DNA of 64,000 bases. It comes from Burkholderia cenocepacia (GTDB taxonomy: Bacteria; Pseudomonadota; Gammaproteobacteria; Burkholderiales; Burkholderiaceae). The notes beneath the pieces were generated by a model that ran no database searches, was not told the DNA's origin, and saw only the letters and a program-made list of their open reading frames with translations. Below, piece after piece: positions 27,161 to 36,768 of the stretch; the stretch's first letter is position 1; each line of letters opens with the position of its first letter. The position numbers were made by a program, and so were the translations under genes. The stretch spans positions 310,001 through 374,000 of the forward strand of contig NZ_UAQZ01000007.1 of assembly GCF_900446215.1 (NCBI RefSeq), written 5' to 3'.

Positions 27161-28699
27161 ATGCAACCCGACCCGACCCCGAACACCCCGCCGCCGCTGA
27201 TCGCGCTGACCGGCATCGGCAAGCGCTTTCCGGGCGTGCAGGCGCTCGACGATTGCCGTTTCGACCTGCATGCGGGTGAAGTGCATGCGCTGATGGGCGA
27301 GAACGGCGCCGGCAAGTCGACGCTGATGAAGATACTCGCGGGCGTCTACCAGCGCGACGCGGGCGAGATCCGGATGGACGGCCGCCCGGTGGAGATCGCC
27401 GACCCGCGTGCCGCGCAGGCGCTCGGCATCGGCATCATCCATCAGGAACTGAACCTGATGAATCACCTGAGCGTCGCACAGAACATCTTCATCGGCCGCG
27501 AGCCGCGCGGCCGCTTCGGCGTGTTCGTCGACGAAGACAGGCTGAACCGGGACGCTGCCGCGATCTTCCAGCGGATGCGGCTCGATCTCGATCCGCGCAC
27601 GCCGGTCGGCCGGCTGACGGTCGCGAAGCAGCAGATGGTCGAGATCGCGAAGGCGCTGTCGTTCGACTCGCGCGTGCTGATCATGGACGAGCCGACCGCC
27701 GCGCTGAACAACGCGGAGATCGCCGAGCTGTTCCGCATCATCCGCGACCTGCGCGCGAACGGCGTCGGCATCATCTACATCTCGCACAAGATGGACGAGC
27801 TGCGCCAGATCGCCGATCGCGTGACCGTGATGCGCGACGGCAAGTACGTCGCGACCGTGCCGATGGCGGACACGTCGATGGACACGATCATCTCGATGAT
27901 GGTCGGCCGCCAGCTCGATGCGCAAACCCGCACGCCGCCCGATACGTCCGCGAACGAGATCGCGCTCGAAGTGCGCGGGCTGTCGCGCGGCCGCGCGATC
28001 CGCGACGTCGGCTTCACGCTGCGGCGCGGCGAGATCCTCGGCTTCGCCGGGCTGATGGGCGCGGGCCGCACCGAGGTCGCGCGCGCGGTGTTCGGCGCGG
28101 ATCCGGTCGATGCGGGCGAGATCCGCGTGCACGGCAGGGCCGTGACGATCCGCACGCCGGCCGACGCCGTGAAGTTCGGCATTGGCTACCTGTCCGAGGA
28201 TCGCAAGCACTTCGGGCTCGCGGTCGGGATGGACGTGCAGAACAACATCGCGCTGTCGAGCATGCGCCGCTTCGTGCGCCGCGGCATGTTCCTCGATGCG
28301 CGCGGGATGCGCGAGGCCGCGCAGTCGTATGTGCGCCAGCTCGCGATCCGCACGCCGTCGGTCGCGCAGCCCGCGCGGCTCTTGTCGGGCGGCAACCAGC
28401 AGAAGATCGTGATCGCGAAGTGGCTGCTGCGCGACTGCGACATCCTGTTCTTCGACGAACCGACGCGCGGCATCGACGTCGGCGCGAAAAGCGAGATCTA
28501 CAAGCTGCTCGACGCGCTGGCCGCCGACGGCAAGGCGATCGTGATGATCTCGTCGGAGCTGCCCGAGGTGCTGCGCATGAGCCACCGGATCCTCGTGATG
28601 TGCGAAGGCCGCGTGACCGGCGAATTGCGCGCGGCCGACGCCACGCAGGAAAAGATCATGCAGCTCGCGACGCAGCGCGAGTCGACCGTATTGTCCTGA
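27161..28699 (+). CDS. Sugar ABC transporter ATP-binding protein (two nucleotide-binding domains)
   Basis: A 512-residue RbsA/AraG-type ATPase. The first domain has Walker [10 protein letters not shown] (residues 46-54) and Walker [11 protein letters not shown]; the second has LSGGNQQK and [12 protein letters not shown] with a degenerate P-loop (GLMGAGRTE), which is normal for this family. It energises uptake of the pathway sugar, presumably L-fucose, with the permease and binding protein that follow. The start at 27161 lies 12 bp after the dehydrogenase stop with only a weak upstream purine stretch, so it may depend on translational coupling. Confidence 0.88.
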   Translation: MQPDPTPNTPPPLIALTGIGKRFPGVQALDDCRFDLHAGEVHALMGENGAGKSTLMKILAGVYQRDAGEIRMDGRPVEIADPRAAQALGIGIIHQELNLMNHLSVAQNIFIGREPRGRFGVFVDEDRLNRDAAAIFQRMRLDLDPRTPVGRLTVAKQQMVEIAKALSFDSRVLIMDEPTAALNNAEIAELFRIIRDLRANGVGIIYISHKMDELRQIADRVTVMRDGKYVATVPMADTSMDTIISMMVGRQLDAQTRTPPDTSANEIALEVRGLSRGRAIRDVGFTLRRGEILGFAGLMGAGRTEVARAVFGADPVDAGEIRVHGRAVTIRTPADAVKFGIGYLSEDRKHFGLAVGMDVQNNIALSSMRRFVRRGMFLDARGMREAAQSYVRQLAIRTPSVAQPARLLSGGNQQKIVIAKWLLRDCDILFFDEPTRGIDVGAKSEIYKLLDALAADGKAIVMISSELPEVLRMSHRILVMCEGRVTGELRAADATQEKIMQLATQRESTVLS

Positions 28700-28726
28700 A
28701 TCAGACGCTCAGACGCCTACCCGATC

Positions 28727-29764
28727 ATGTCCAACGATACGCATCCCGTTCCGTCCCTGGCCACCGGCGACACGCCGGCCGCTGCAGCGAGCCTGAAATC
28801 GCGCTTCTTCAACCCGGCCGCGCGGCAGAAGCTGCTCGCGTTCGCGAGCCTCGTGCTGCTGATCGTGTTCTTCAGCTTCGCGTCGTCGAACTTCCTCGAA
28901 GTCGACAACCTCGTGTCGATCCTGCAAGCCACCGCCGTGAACGGCGTGCTGGCCGTCGCCTGTACGTACGTGATCATCACGTCCGGCATCGACCTGTCGG
29001 TCGGCACGCTGATGACGTTCTGCGCGGTGATGGCCGGCGTCGTGCTGACGAAATGGGGCATGCCGCTGCCGCTCGGGATTCTGGCGGCGCTGGGCTTCGG
29101 CGCGCTGTCGGGCTGCGTGTCGGGCATCGTGATCGCGAAGATGAAGGTGCCGCCGTTCATCGCGACGCTCGGCATGATGATGTTGCTCAAGGGGTTGTCG
29201 CTCGTGATCTCCGGCACGCGGCCGATCTACTTCAACGACACGCCGGGCTTCACGTCGATCGCGCAGGATTCGCTGATCGGCAACCTGATTCCCGCGCTGC
29301 CGATCCCGAACGCGGTGCTGATCCTGTTCCTCGTCGCGATCGGCGCGTCGATCGTGCTGAACCGCACCATCTTCGGCCGCTACACGTTCGCGCTCGGCAG
29401 CAACGAGGAGGCGCTCAGGCTGTCCGGCGTGAACGTCGACGCGTGGAAGATCGCCGTCTACACGTTCAGCGGCGCGGTGTGCGGGATCGCCGGCCTGCTG
29501 ATCGCGTCGCGGCTGAACTCCGCGCAGCCGGCGCTCGGGCAGGGCTACGAGCTCGATGCGATCGCGGCCGTCGTGATCGGCGGCACGTCGCTGTCGGGCG
29601 GCGCGGGCAGCATCGTCGGCACCATCATCGGCGCGTTCATCATGAGCGTGCTGACCAACGGCCTGCGCATCATGTCGGTCGCGCAGGAATGGCAGACGGT
29701 CGTGACGGGCGTGATCATCATCCTCGCCGTCTACGTGGACATCCTGCGCCGGCGGCGCCGCTGA
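28727..29764 (+). CDS. Sugar ABC transporter permease (RbsC type)
   Basis: A 345-residue inner-membrane permease with about eight to ten hydrophobic segments after a soluble N-terminal tail of some 30 residues. The RbsC-family motifs ITSGIDLSVGTLM, FIATLGMMMLLKGLSL and GRYTFALGSNEEALRLSGVNV are visible, the last being the coupling-helix region that contacts the ATPase. It forms the channel of the putative L-fucose importer. It begins 27 bp after the ATPase gene. Substrate is inferred from the operon. Confidence 0.87.
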   Translation: MSNDTHPVPSLATGDTPAAAASLKSRFFNPAARQKLLAFASLVLLIVFFSFASSNFLEVDNLVSILQATAVNGVLAVACTYVIITSGIDLSVGTLMTFCAVMAGVVLTKWGMPLPLGILAALGFGALSGCVSGIVIAKMKVPPFIATLGMMMLLKGLSLVISGTRPIYFNDTPGFTSIAQDSLIGNLIPALPIPNAVLILFLVAIGASIVLNRTIFGRYTFALGSNEEALRLSGVNVDAWKIAVYTFSGAVCGIAGLLIASRLNSAQPALGQGYELDAIAAVVIGGTSLSGGAGSIVGTIIGAFIMSVLTNGLRIMSVAQEWQTVVTGVIIILAVYVDILRRRRR

Positions 29765-29846
29765 CGCAGGTACGGGCGCAAGCACGAACGGGCTTCACCG
29801 CCGGCCGGGCCGGCATTTCAGTCGATACCAACCAAGGAGACGCGAA

Positions 29847-30788
29847 GTGATCAGGAGCAAGGTGTTGAACGCGATCGTCGGGCTGACGTTCGCCGTCGGC
29901 GTCACGGCCGGCGCGCAGGCGCAGGAAACCTACATCCCGCTGATCTCGAAAGGCTTCCAGCATCAGTTCTGGCAGGCCGTGAAATCGGGCGCGATGCAGG
30001 CGGCGAAGGACTACAAGGTGAAGGTGACGTTCGAAGGGCCGGAAACCGAGGCGATGGTCGACAAGCAGATCGACATGCTGTCGGCCGCGATCGCGAAGAA
30101 ACCGGCCGCGCTCGGCTTCGCGGCGCTCGACAGCAAGGCCGCGCTGCCGCTCCTGAAGAAGGCGCAGGCCGAGAAGATTCCGGTGATCGCGTTCGACTCG
30201 GGCGTGGACAGCGACATTCCGGTGACGACGGCCGCGACCAACAACAAGGCGGCCGCCGCGCTCGCCGCCGACAAGCTCGCCGCGCTGATCGGCGACGAAG
30301 GCGAGGTGGCCGTGGTCGCGCACGACCAGACGAGCCGCACCGGCATCGACCGCCGCGACGGCTTCCTCGAACGGATGAAGTCCGCGCATCCGAAGGTACA
30401 GGTCGTGACCGTGCAGTACGGCGAGGGCGACCAGCTTAAGTCGACCGAGGTGACGAAGTCGATCCTGCAGGCGTATCCGAAGCTCAAGGGCCTGTTCGGC
30501 ACCAACGAAGGCTCGGCGATCGGCGTGGTCAACGGCGTGCGCGAGATGAAGCGCAAGGTCGTGATCATCGGCTACGATTCCGGCAAGCAGCAGAAGGACG
30601 CGATCCGCAGCGGGCTGATGGCCGGCGCGATCACGCAGAACCCGATCGGGATCGGCTACAAGACCGTCGAGGCGGCCGTGAAGGCGATCAAGGGCGAGAA
30701 GCTGCCGAAGGTCATCGATACCGGGTTCTACTGGTACGACAAGACCAATATCGACGATCCGAAGATCACGGCGGTGTTGTACGACTGA
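29847..30788 (+). CDS. Sugar ABC transporter periplasmic binding protein
   Basis: A 313-residue RbsB-like binding protein. Residues 1-23 are a signal peptide ending AGAQA. The mature part begins ETYIPLISKGFQHQFWQAVK, the usual first strand and helix of sugar-binding proteins, and holds DGFLERM and GLFGTNEGSAIGVV. GTG at 29847 is the start, with AAGGAGA upstream; its leader shares 14 bases with that of the dehydrogenase at 26372. With the preceding ATPase and permease genes it completes the importer. Ligand is inferred to be L-fucose or a close relative. Confidence 0.87.
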   Translation: MIRSKVLNAIVGLTFAVGVTAGAQAQETYIPLISKGFQHQFWQAVKSGAMQAAKDYKVKVTFEGPETEAMVDKQIDMLSAAIAKKPAALGFAALDSKAALPLLKKAQAEKIPVIAFDSGVDSDIPVTTAATNNKAAAALAADKLAALIGDEGEVAVVAHDQTSRTGIDRRDGFLERMKSAHPKVQVVTVQYGEGDQLKSTEVTKSILQAYPKLKGLFGTNEGSAIGVVNGVREMKRKVVIIGYDSGKQQKDAIRSGLMAGAITQNPIGIGYKTVEAAVKAIKGEKLPKVIDTGFYWYDKTNIDDPKITAVLYD

Positions 30789-30851
30789 ACGTGGCGAATG
30801 GTGGCGACGATGCGGGCCGTCGCCGCCGCGGCGATTGAACACGAGGGCATC

Positions 30852-31742
30852 ATGGGCGCAGTGCGTATCGATTCGCATCAGCACTTCTGGCGTTATCGCG
30901 CGGCCGACTATCCGTGGATCGGCCCCGGCATGGGCGTGCTCGCGCGCGACTACCTGCCCGACGCGCTGTGGCCGCAGATGCATGCGCAGGCGCTCGGCGC
31001 GTCGATCGCGGTGCAGGCGCGCGCCGGGCGCGACGAGACGGCATTCCTGCTCGACCTCGCGCGCGACGACGCACGCATCGCGGCGGTGGTCGGCTGGGAG
31101 GATCTCGGCGCGCCGGCGCTGGCCGACCGTGTCGCCGAGTGGCGCAGCCCGAAGCTGCGCGGCTTTCGTCACCAGGTGCAGGACGAAGCCGACGTCGGCG
31201 CGTTCGTCGCCGATCCCGGCTTCAATCGCGGTGTCGCGTGGCTGCAGGCGAACGGTTACGTGTACGACGTGCTCGTGTTCGAGCGCCAGTTGCCGGACGT
31301 GCGTGCGTTCTGCGCGCGGCACGACGCGCACTGGCTCGTGCTCGATCATTGCGGCAAGCCGGCGCTCGCCGCGTTCGAGCGCGACGACACGGCATTTCCG
31401 CGCTGGCGTGCGGCGCTGCGCGAGCTGGGCGCGCTGCCGCACGTCGTGTGCAAGCTGTCGGGGCTCGTGACCGAGGCCGACTGGCGGCGCGGTCTGCGCG
31501 GACAGGATATCCGGCATGTCGAACAGTGCCTCGACGCGGCGCTCGACGCGTTCGGCCCGCAGCGGCTGATGTTCGGCTCGGACTGGCCCGTGTGCCTGCT
31601 CGCGGCGTCGTATGACGAAGTGGCGTCGCTCGTCGAGCGGTGGGCCGAATCGCGGCTGTCGGCGGCCGAGCGCGACGCGTTGTGGGGCGGCACGGCCGCG
31701 CGTTGCTACGCGGTGCCGGGCGACATGAAGCGCGGCATATAA
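30852..31742 (+). CDS. L-fuconolactonase (amidohydrolase-2 family)
   Basis: A 296-residue TIM-barrel hydrolase. The metal motif HxH is in IDSHQHFWRY, with further family residues in LDHCGKP, HVVCKLSGL and MFGSDWPVCLLA. Proteins of this group (COG3618) hydrolyse L-fucono-lactone to L-fuconate. This fills the step between the dehydrogenase and the dehydratase in the same cluster. The ATG at 30852 was chosen since it puts the HxH motif near the N terminus as in the family; the upstream extension is low-complexity. It follows the binding protein by 63 bp. Confidence 0.85.
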   Translation: MGAVRIDSHQHFWRYRAADYPWIGPGMGVLARDYLPDALWPQMHAQALGASIAVQARAGRDETAFLLDLARDDARIAAVVGWEDLGAPALADRVAEWRSPKLRGFRHQVQDEADVGAFVADPGFNRGVAWLQANGYVYDVLVFERQLPDVRAFCARHDAHWLVLDHCGKPALAAFERDDTAFPRWRAALRELGALPHVVCKLSGLVTEADWRRGLRGQDIRHVEQCLDAALDAFGPQRLMFGSDWPVCLLAASYDEVASLVERWAESRLSAAERDALWGGTAARCYAVPGDMKRGI

Positions 31743-31754
31743 AATAGGCGCGAG

Positions 31755-31777
31755 CGGTCTGCCGATTCGTCAGACCG
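31755..31777. promoter_or_regulatory. Inverted repeat upstream of the GntR gene
   Basis: Seven-bp perfect arms CGGTCTG and CAGACCG with a 9-bp spacer lie 33 bp before the GntR start. Position suggests an autoregulatory operator. It does not match the dyad at 23268-23300 base for base. Confidence 0.45.
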
Positions 31778-31809
31778 TCCGGAACGAAACCGATTACCAG
31801 CGTCAACGT

Positions 31810-32577
31810 ATGTCCATCCAGCCGATTCAGAACCGCCGCCTCTACCAGCAGATCGCCGACAAGCTCAGCGCGATGATCGAGTCCGGCGATTTCCCGCCGG
31901 GCAGCTATCTGCCGCCCGAGCGCGAACTGGCCGAACGCTTCGGCGTGTCGCGCACGTCGGTGCGCGAGGCACTGATCGCGCTCGAAGTGAACGGGCTCGT
32001 CAGCGTGCGCGTCGGCGACGGCGTGAAGGTGCGCCACCCGGAAGCGGCTGCCGTGCCCGAACCCGCGCCGGCGCCCGACGCGAAGGTCGCGCCGTTCTCG
32101 ATCGTCGAGATCGATCCCGAACTCGGCATCGCGCTCGACCTCGATACCGAAATCCCGCCGTTCGCGCTGCTGCAGGCGCGCCGGCTGATCGAGCCGGAAG
32201 CCGCGTCGCTGGCCGCGAAGCATGGCTCGGACGCGCAGATCGAAGGGATTCACGAAGCGTTCCTGCGCAACCAGGACGACAACCGCAGCGGCTCGCTCAC
32301 GCACCCGGGCGACCGGCTGTTCCACATCCGCATCGCGGAAGCGAGCGACAACCCCGCGTATGCGCTGATGATCAAGCAGTTGCTCGCGCACAAGTACGAT
32401 CTGATGTTCCAGCGGCTGCAGTCGCTGTACATGCCGAACGACATGCCGCACCGGTCCGAGCTCGAGCATCGCGCGATCCTCGACGCGATCCGCGCGCGCG
32501 ACCCGGACGCCGCGCGCCGCGCGATGGCCGAGCATCTCGACGAAGTGATCCGCATCTTCGGCCGCGCGCTCGACTGA
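31810..32577 (+). CDS. GntR-family (FadR/FCD) regulator of L-fucose use
   Basis: A 255-residue regulator. The winged helix-turn-helix (about 8-75) reads LYQQIADKLSAMIESGDFPPG followed in register by LPPERELAERFGVSRTSVREAL, and the C-terminal FCD domain (about 115-250) holds the metal/effector residues in GDRLFHIRIAEAS and the late RAMAEHLDEV. FCD regulators typically answer to sugar acids or lactate. It closes the fucose cluster on the same strand and most likely represses it, with 2-keto-3-deoxy-fuconate, fuconate or L-lactate as plausible inducers; none can be read from sequence. A proline/alanine-rich linker of about 20 residues separates the domains, longer than usual. Confidence 0.85.
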   Translation: MSIQPIQNRRLYQQIADKLSAMIESGDFPPGSYLPPERELAERFGVSRTSVREALIALEVNGLVSVRVGDGVKVRHPEAAAVPEPAPAPDAKVAPFSIVEIDPELGIALDLDTEIPPFALLQARRLIEPEAASLAAKHGSDAQIEGIHEAFLRNQDDNRSGSLTHPGDRLFHIRIAEASDNPAYALMIKQLLAHKYDLMFQRLQSLYMPNDMPHRSELEHRAILDAIRARDPDAARRAMAEHLDEVIRIFGRALD

Positions 32578-32759
32578 GCGCACGAATCGATTTCCTGCAT
32601 GTCGGGAAGCGGCGCACGCGACGCGGACCCTTCCGGGTGTCGATGCGGCGTCCGCACCGTGCGAGCGCACCGGCCGTCGGGACAGAACGAACGCTGCGCT
32701 GCGAGCGACGCGCGCCGGTCGACCGGCACGCCGCTCGCGCGCCGAATGGAGTGTGACGA

Positions 32760-33905
32760 ATGCGCGTGAACGATTGCCACAATTTCCACGACTTCCGCGA
32801 ACTCGCCAGGCGGCGGTTGCCGGGACCGATCTTCAACTACATCGACGGTGCGGCCGACGATGAAGCCACGTATCGACGCAACACGCGTGCGTTCGAACGC
32901 TGCGATCTGGTGCCGAACGTGTTGCGCGGCGTGCGTGATGTCGACCTGTCGGTGACGGTCATGGGGCAGAAGCTCGGCATGCCGGTCTATTGTTCGCCGA
33001 CGGCGCTGCAACGCCTGTTTCATCATGACGGCGAGCGCGCGGTCGCCGCCGCGGCCGCGAAATTCGACACGATGTTCGGCGTGTCGTCGCTCGGCACCGT
33101 GAGCCTGGAAGAAGCGCGTGCGATCAGCCAGGGCCCGCAGGTCTACCAGTTCTACTTTCACAAGGATCGCGGCCTCAATCGCGAGATGATGAACCGCTCG
33201 AGGGACGCCGGCGTGAACGTGATGATGCTGACGGTGGACAGCATTACCGGCGGCAATCGCGAGCGCGACAAGCGCACCGGTTTTTCGATTCCATTCCGGC
33301 TGACTCTCGCGGGGCTGACCGAGTTCGCGTTGAAGCCGGCCTGGGCCATCAACTATCTGACCCACGAGCGGTTCCGTTTGCCGCAACTCGACCGGCATGT
33401 CGACATGGGCGGCGGCGCGATGTCGATCAGCCGCTACTTCACGGACATGCTGGATCCGTCGATGTCATGGGACGACGTCGCCGCGATGGTGCGGGAGTGG
33501 AACGGGCAGTTTTGCCTGAAAGGCGTGATGTCGGTCGACGATGCCCGCCGGGCGGTGGACATCGGCTGTACCGGCATCGTGTTGTCGAACCACGGCGGAC
33601 GGCAGCTGGACGGTTCGCGCGCGGCGTTCGATCAGCTTGCCGAGATCGTCGACGCGGTGGGCGACCGGATCGACGTGATGATGGATGGCGGCGTGCAGCG
33701 CGGTTCGCACGTACTGAAGGCGCTGGCGTTGGGGGCGAAGGCCGTCGGGCTGGGACGCTATTACCTGTTCCCGCTCGCCGCCGCCGGGCAGCCCGGCGTC
33801 GAGCGCGCGTTGCAACTGATGCGGGCGGAGATCGAACGGGACATGCGGCTGATGGGCTGCGCGTCCGTTGCGCAGCTCGGGCGAGATCAGCTGCGCTTTC
33901 GCTGA
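32760..33905 (+). CDS. lldD: FMN-dependent L-lactate dehydrogenase
   Basis: A 381-residue alpha-hydroxy-acid oxidase-family flavoenzyme. N-terminal DFRELARRRLPGPIFNYIDG, the FMN-binding VYQFYFHKD and TVDSITGGNRERD segments, catalytic His in SNHGGRQLDG, and the final DGGVQRGSHVLKALALGAKAV in family order identify it. It oxidises L-lactate to pyruvate and passes electrons to the respiratory chain. The L-fucose pathway encoded upstream releases L-lactate plus pyruvate, so this gene, 182 bp downstream on the same strand, probably completes it. Other 2-hydroxy acids remain possible substrates. Confidence 0.8.
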   Translation: MRVNDCHNFHDFRELARRRLPGPIFNYIDGAADDEATYRRNTRAFERCDLVPNVLRGVRDVDLSVTVMGQKLGMPVYCSPTALQRLFHHDGERAVAAAAAKFDTMFGVSSLGTVSLEEARAISQGPQVYQFYFHKDRGLNREMMNRSRDAGVNVMMLTVDSITGGNRERDKRTGFSIPFRLTLAGLTEFALKPAWAINYLTHERFRLPQLDRHVDMGGGAMSISRYFTDMLDPSMSWDDVAAMVREWNGQFCLKGVMSVDDARRAVDIGCTGIVLSNHGGRQLDGSRAAFDQLAEIVDAVGDRIDVMMDGGVQRGSHVLKALALGAKAVGLGRYYLFPLAAAGQPGVERALQLMRAEIERDMRLMGCASVAQLGRDQLRFR

Positions 33906-33955
33906 CGACGCCGGATTCGACGCCATTCGGGGCGGCGCGTCGGGGGATCGCCTGC

Positions 33956-35197
33956 TCAGAAGCGATCCGCGCGATACGGCGCCGGATCGGTGAACGGCGC
34001 CTCGCCGGTCATCATCTCGGCGAGCAGGCGGCCGGTGACGGGGCCGAGCGTCAGGCCGTGATGGTTGTGGCCGAACGCGAACCACAGCCCGCGATGCGCG
34101 GGCGCGGGGCCGATCACCGGGCGCATGTCGGGCGTGCACGGCCGGAAGCCGAGCCACGGATGCGGGTCGAGCCGCTCGCCGAACCCGAACACCGGCCGCG
34201 CGACGCGTTCCGCGCGTTCGAGCTGCACGCCCGTTGGCGGAAGCCCGCGCCGCGCAATCTCGACGCCGGTCGTCAGCCGCAACCCGCGCCGCATCGGCGC
34301 GATCACATAACCGTATTCGCGATCGACGATCGGCGCCGACGGCACGCCGCGCGCGGACGGCGCGTAGTGCATGTGATAGCCGCGCTTCTCGCGCAGCGGA
34401 ATCTTGTAGCCGAACTTGCCGAACACCGTGTCGGACCACGGGCCGAGCGCGACGACGACGGCCGGCGCGGCCGCCGGGCCGTCGTCGGTCTTCACCTGCC
34501 AGCCGGGTGACAGCGCGTCGAGGCTCGCGGCGTCGCCCGTCAGCAGCGTGCCGCCGCCCTGCGCGAACAGCTGCGCATACGCTTTGACGAGCGCGGACGG
34601 ATCGACGACGCTTTTCGGGTCGAGCCAGTGCAGCGCGCCGCAGAAGCCCGCCGCGAGGCTCGGTTCATGCGCGAGCAGCGCGGCCGCGTCGAGCGGCGTG
34701 ATGCCGAGCCCGTGGCGGCGCGCGGTGAGGCCGGCCTCGGCCACGCCGCGTTCGAATGCGGCCGGCGTGCGGAACGCTTCCAGCCAGCCGTTCGCGCGAA
34801 TCAGTTCGCCGGCGCCGGCCCGGGCGATCAGCGCGTCGTGTTCGACGATGCAGCGTTCGATCAGCGGCAGCATGTCGCGCGAGGCCGCCGCGTGACGCAG
34901 CGGCGCCGATTCCCACCAGAACCGCGCGAGCCACGGCGCGAACGCGGGCAGCGACGCGCTGTGCCAGTAGAGGTCGGTCGAGCGATTCAGCGCATAGCGC
35001 ATCAGCGTGAACGGACTGCGCGGGAACGGGTACGGTTCGACCGACGAGCGCTCGATCAGCCCGGCATTGCCGAAGCTCGTGCCTTCGCCGGGTGCGCCGC
35101 GATCGACGAGCGCAACCTTGCGCCCGCGATCCTGCAGGTGCAGCGCGGCGGAGACGCCGACGATGCCGGCGCCGAGAACGATGACGTCGAAATCCAT
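33956..35197 (-). CDS. DadA-like FAD-dependent amino acid dehydrogenase
   Basis: A 413-residue FAD oxidoreductase of the DAO/DadA family. The dinucleotide motif is VIVLGAGIVGVSAALHL at the N terminus, and the C-terminal FAD-contacting region reads FAFGHNHHGLTLGPVTGRLLAE. Such enzymes oxidise D-amino acids or related amines to keto acids. It lies alone, convergent with lldD (50 bp between stops), so context does not name a substrate. An opine or proline-like substrate is also possible. The ATG at 35197 places the FAD motif at residue 4, as is normal. Confidence 0.82.
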   Translation of the reverse strand: MDFDVIVLGAGIVGVSAALHLQDRGRKVALVDRGAPGEGTSFGNAGLIERSSVEPYPFPRSPFTLMRYALNRSTDLYWHSASLPAFAPWLARFWWESAPLRHAAASRDMLPLIERCIVEHDALIARAGAGELIRANGWLEAFRTPAAFERGVAEAGLTARRHGLGITPLDAAALLAHEPSLAAGFCGALHWLDPKSVVDPSALVKAYAQLFAQGGGTLLTGDAASLDALSPGWQVKTDDGPAAAPAVVVALGPWSDTVFGKFGYKIPLREKRGYHMHYAPSARGVPSAPIVDREYGYVIAPMRRGLRLTTGVEIARRGLPPTGVQLERAERVARPVFGFGERLDPHPWLGFRPCTPDMRPVIGPAPAHRGLWFAFGHNHHGLTLGPVTGRLLAEMMTGEAPFTDPAPYRADRF

Positions 35198-35595
35198 CGA
35201 TGACGGGAGAGAGGTTGATATAGGTTGCGAGCCGACATCGTGGTCGGAGCGAATACCGCGAGCTGCCGCCGTGCGGCTTGTTATTAGGATACTCGCGATG
35301 TCATTCGATTCGCAAAATCACTGGGGGTCTGCTGGGCTGCACTTCACGATTTGCGACAATCTGAATTTTGCTCGGACGCAAAGTCCAAGGTCAGAGGCCG
35401 TCCGACGGCATTGGACGACTGCGCCCCATTCATGTAACTCCATGATTTAGAATGGAATCGTGAACGGGCCTATGGCGGCGCTCCGGATTGCCGCTGGCCC
35501 CTGCGTTTCGCCGACGTTGAGCGCATCGGCCGTGGGCGGGACACCCATCTATCATGCTGGTGGTTGGGGCCTCTTGAGTCGATAGAGATACAAGG
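35198..35595. other. Low-GC intergenic region before the XRE-ImmA/PIN pair
   Basis: A 398-bp gap that is visibly more AT-rich than the surrounding genes and marks the left edge of a compositionally different island ending near 37262. A TAGAAT hexamer at 35448-35453 could be a -10 element, but no well-spaced -35 was found. No integrase, tRNA or repeat was seen at the edge. Confidence 0.5.
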
Positions 35596-36768
35596 ATGAA
35601 ACGGGAACCGGTTGAAGGCGTGCAGCCTGAGGTGTTGCGTTGGGCGAGGGAAACGGTCGGACTGTCGATCGACGAGGTCGCGACCATGCTTCGCGCAGCG
35701 CCGAGCGAAGTGGCTGATTGGGAAACGGGCGCCGGGGCGCCGACATACGCTCAACTCGAGAAGCTCGCGTATCAGGTATTCAAGAGACCGCTTGCAGTTT
35801 TTTTTCTTCCGGCGCCGCCCGAGGAAAAGGTTCCGCAGCGGGAGTTTCGCACGCTTCCGGAAACGGACATGCGCTCGCTTGCTCGCGACACCTATCTGCA
35901 GATCCGGCAAGCGCATGCATTCCAGCTATCGCTCAAAGAGGTGTTTAACGGACGTAATCCTGCGGATAAGTTGATCTGGAAATCCCTGGCGCTTTCGTTG
36001 TCGGAGCCTGTATCGGCGCAAGCTGACAAGGTTCGTCGCTTGCTGGGTATCACGCTCGATGAGCAGACCTCGTGGCGTAACGATGATCTCGCGCTCAAAC
36101 AGTGGCGGAAGGCTATCGAAGACGCTGGTGTCTTTGTCTTCAAGTCGTCGTTCAAGCAGCGCGAGATTTCGGGATTTTGCCTGATGGACGAGGCATTCCC
36201 GATCATTTATCTCAACAACAGTACGACGAAGACGCGTCAGATATTCAGTCTTTTGCACGAACTGGCGCATTTGCTCCTGAGCATGAATGGGTTGAGCAAG
36301 CTCGATTCCGGCTATATTGATGCGCTTCCGAAAGCGGAGCGGGAAATTGAGCGATTCTGCAACGCCATAGCAGCGGAAGTACTGATTCCACCATCGGCTT
36401 TCGACCGCCTCGTGGCAGGACATCCCTCCGACGTTGAATCCGCGCCCGACGAGATGTTCGCCGAACTGGCCAGCTATTTTGGTGTGAGTCGTGAGGCGGT
36501 GCTGCGGCGATTGCTGGACCAGGGACGAGTGAGTCAGGCGTTCTACAAACGTAAGGCAACGATCTGGTCAGCGCAGCAGAGAGAGGCGAAGGGAGGAAGC
36601 TACTATGCGAATCAAGGCGCATATCTGAGTGACCGCTTTGCTCGGGAGGTCGTCGGACGCCACTATCGGCATCAAATCACGCTTGAGCAGGCCGCGGACT
36701 TTCTCGGCATCAAACCCAAAAGCTTTGCCGGATTCGAAGAGCATGTTCTTCATGGGGCCGGTGCATGA
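35596..36768 (+). CDS. XRE-family regulator fused to an ImmA/IrrE metallopeptidase
   Basis: A 390-residue protein. Residues 10-65 form an XRE helix-turn-helix (LRWARETVGLSIDEVATML, PSEVADWETG). After a linker comes an ImmA/IrrE-type zinc peptidase with HELAH at 221-225 and the downstream EIERFCNAIAAEVLIP block expected to supply the third ligand. Proteins of this build act as antitoxins or anti-repressor proteases for partner toxins or mobile elements. The stop overlaps the start of a PIN-like gene (ATGA), so the two form an operon. The ribosome-binding site (AAGG) abuts the ATG and looks weak. Base composition is lower in GC than neighbours, suggesting transfer. Confidence 0.82.
   Translation: MKREPVEGVQPEVLRWARETVGLSIDEVATMLRAAPSEVADWETGAGAPTYAQLEKLAYQVFKRPLAVFFLPAPPEEKVPQREFRTLPETDMRSLARDTYLQIRQAHAFQLSLKEVFNGRNPADKLIWKSLALSLSEPVSAQADKVRRLLGITLDEQTSWRNDDLALKQWRKAIEDAGVFVFKSSFKQREISGFCLMDEAFPIIYLNNSTTKTRQIFSLLHELAHLLLSMNGLSKLDSGYIDALPKAEREIERFCNAIAAEVLIPPSAFDRLVAGHPSDVESAPDEMFAELASYFGVSREAVLRRLLDQGRVSQAFYKRKATIWSAQQREAKGGSYYANQGAYLSDRFAREVVGRHYRHQITLEQAADFLGIKPKSFAGFEEHVLHGAGA

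Noticed and set aside
35596..36768. Reading the XRE-ImmA pair as part of an integrated prophage or integrative element
   Set aside because: No integrase, structural phage gene, tRNA or direct repeat was seen at the borders; only composition suggests transfer.
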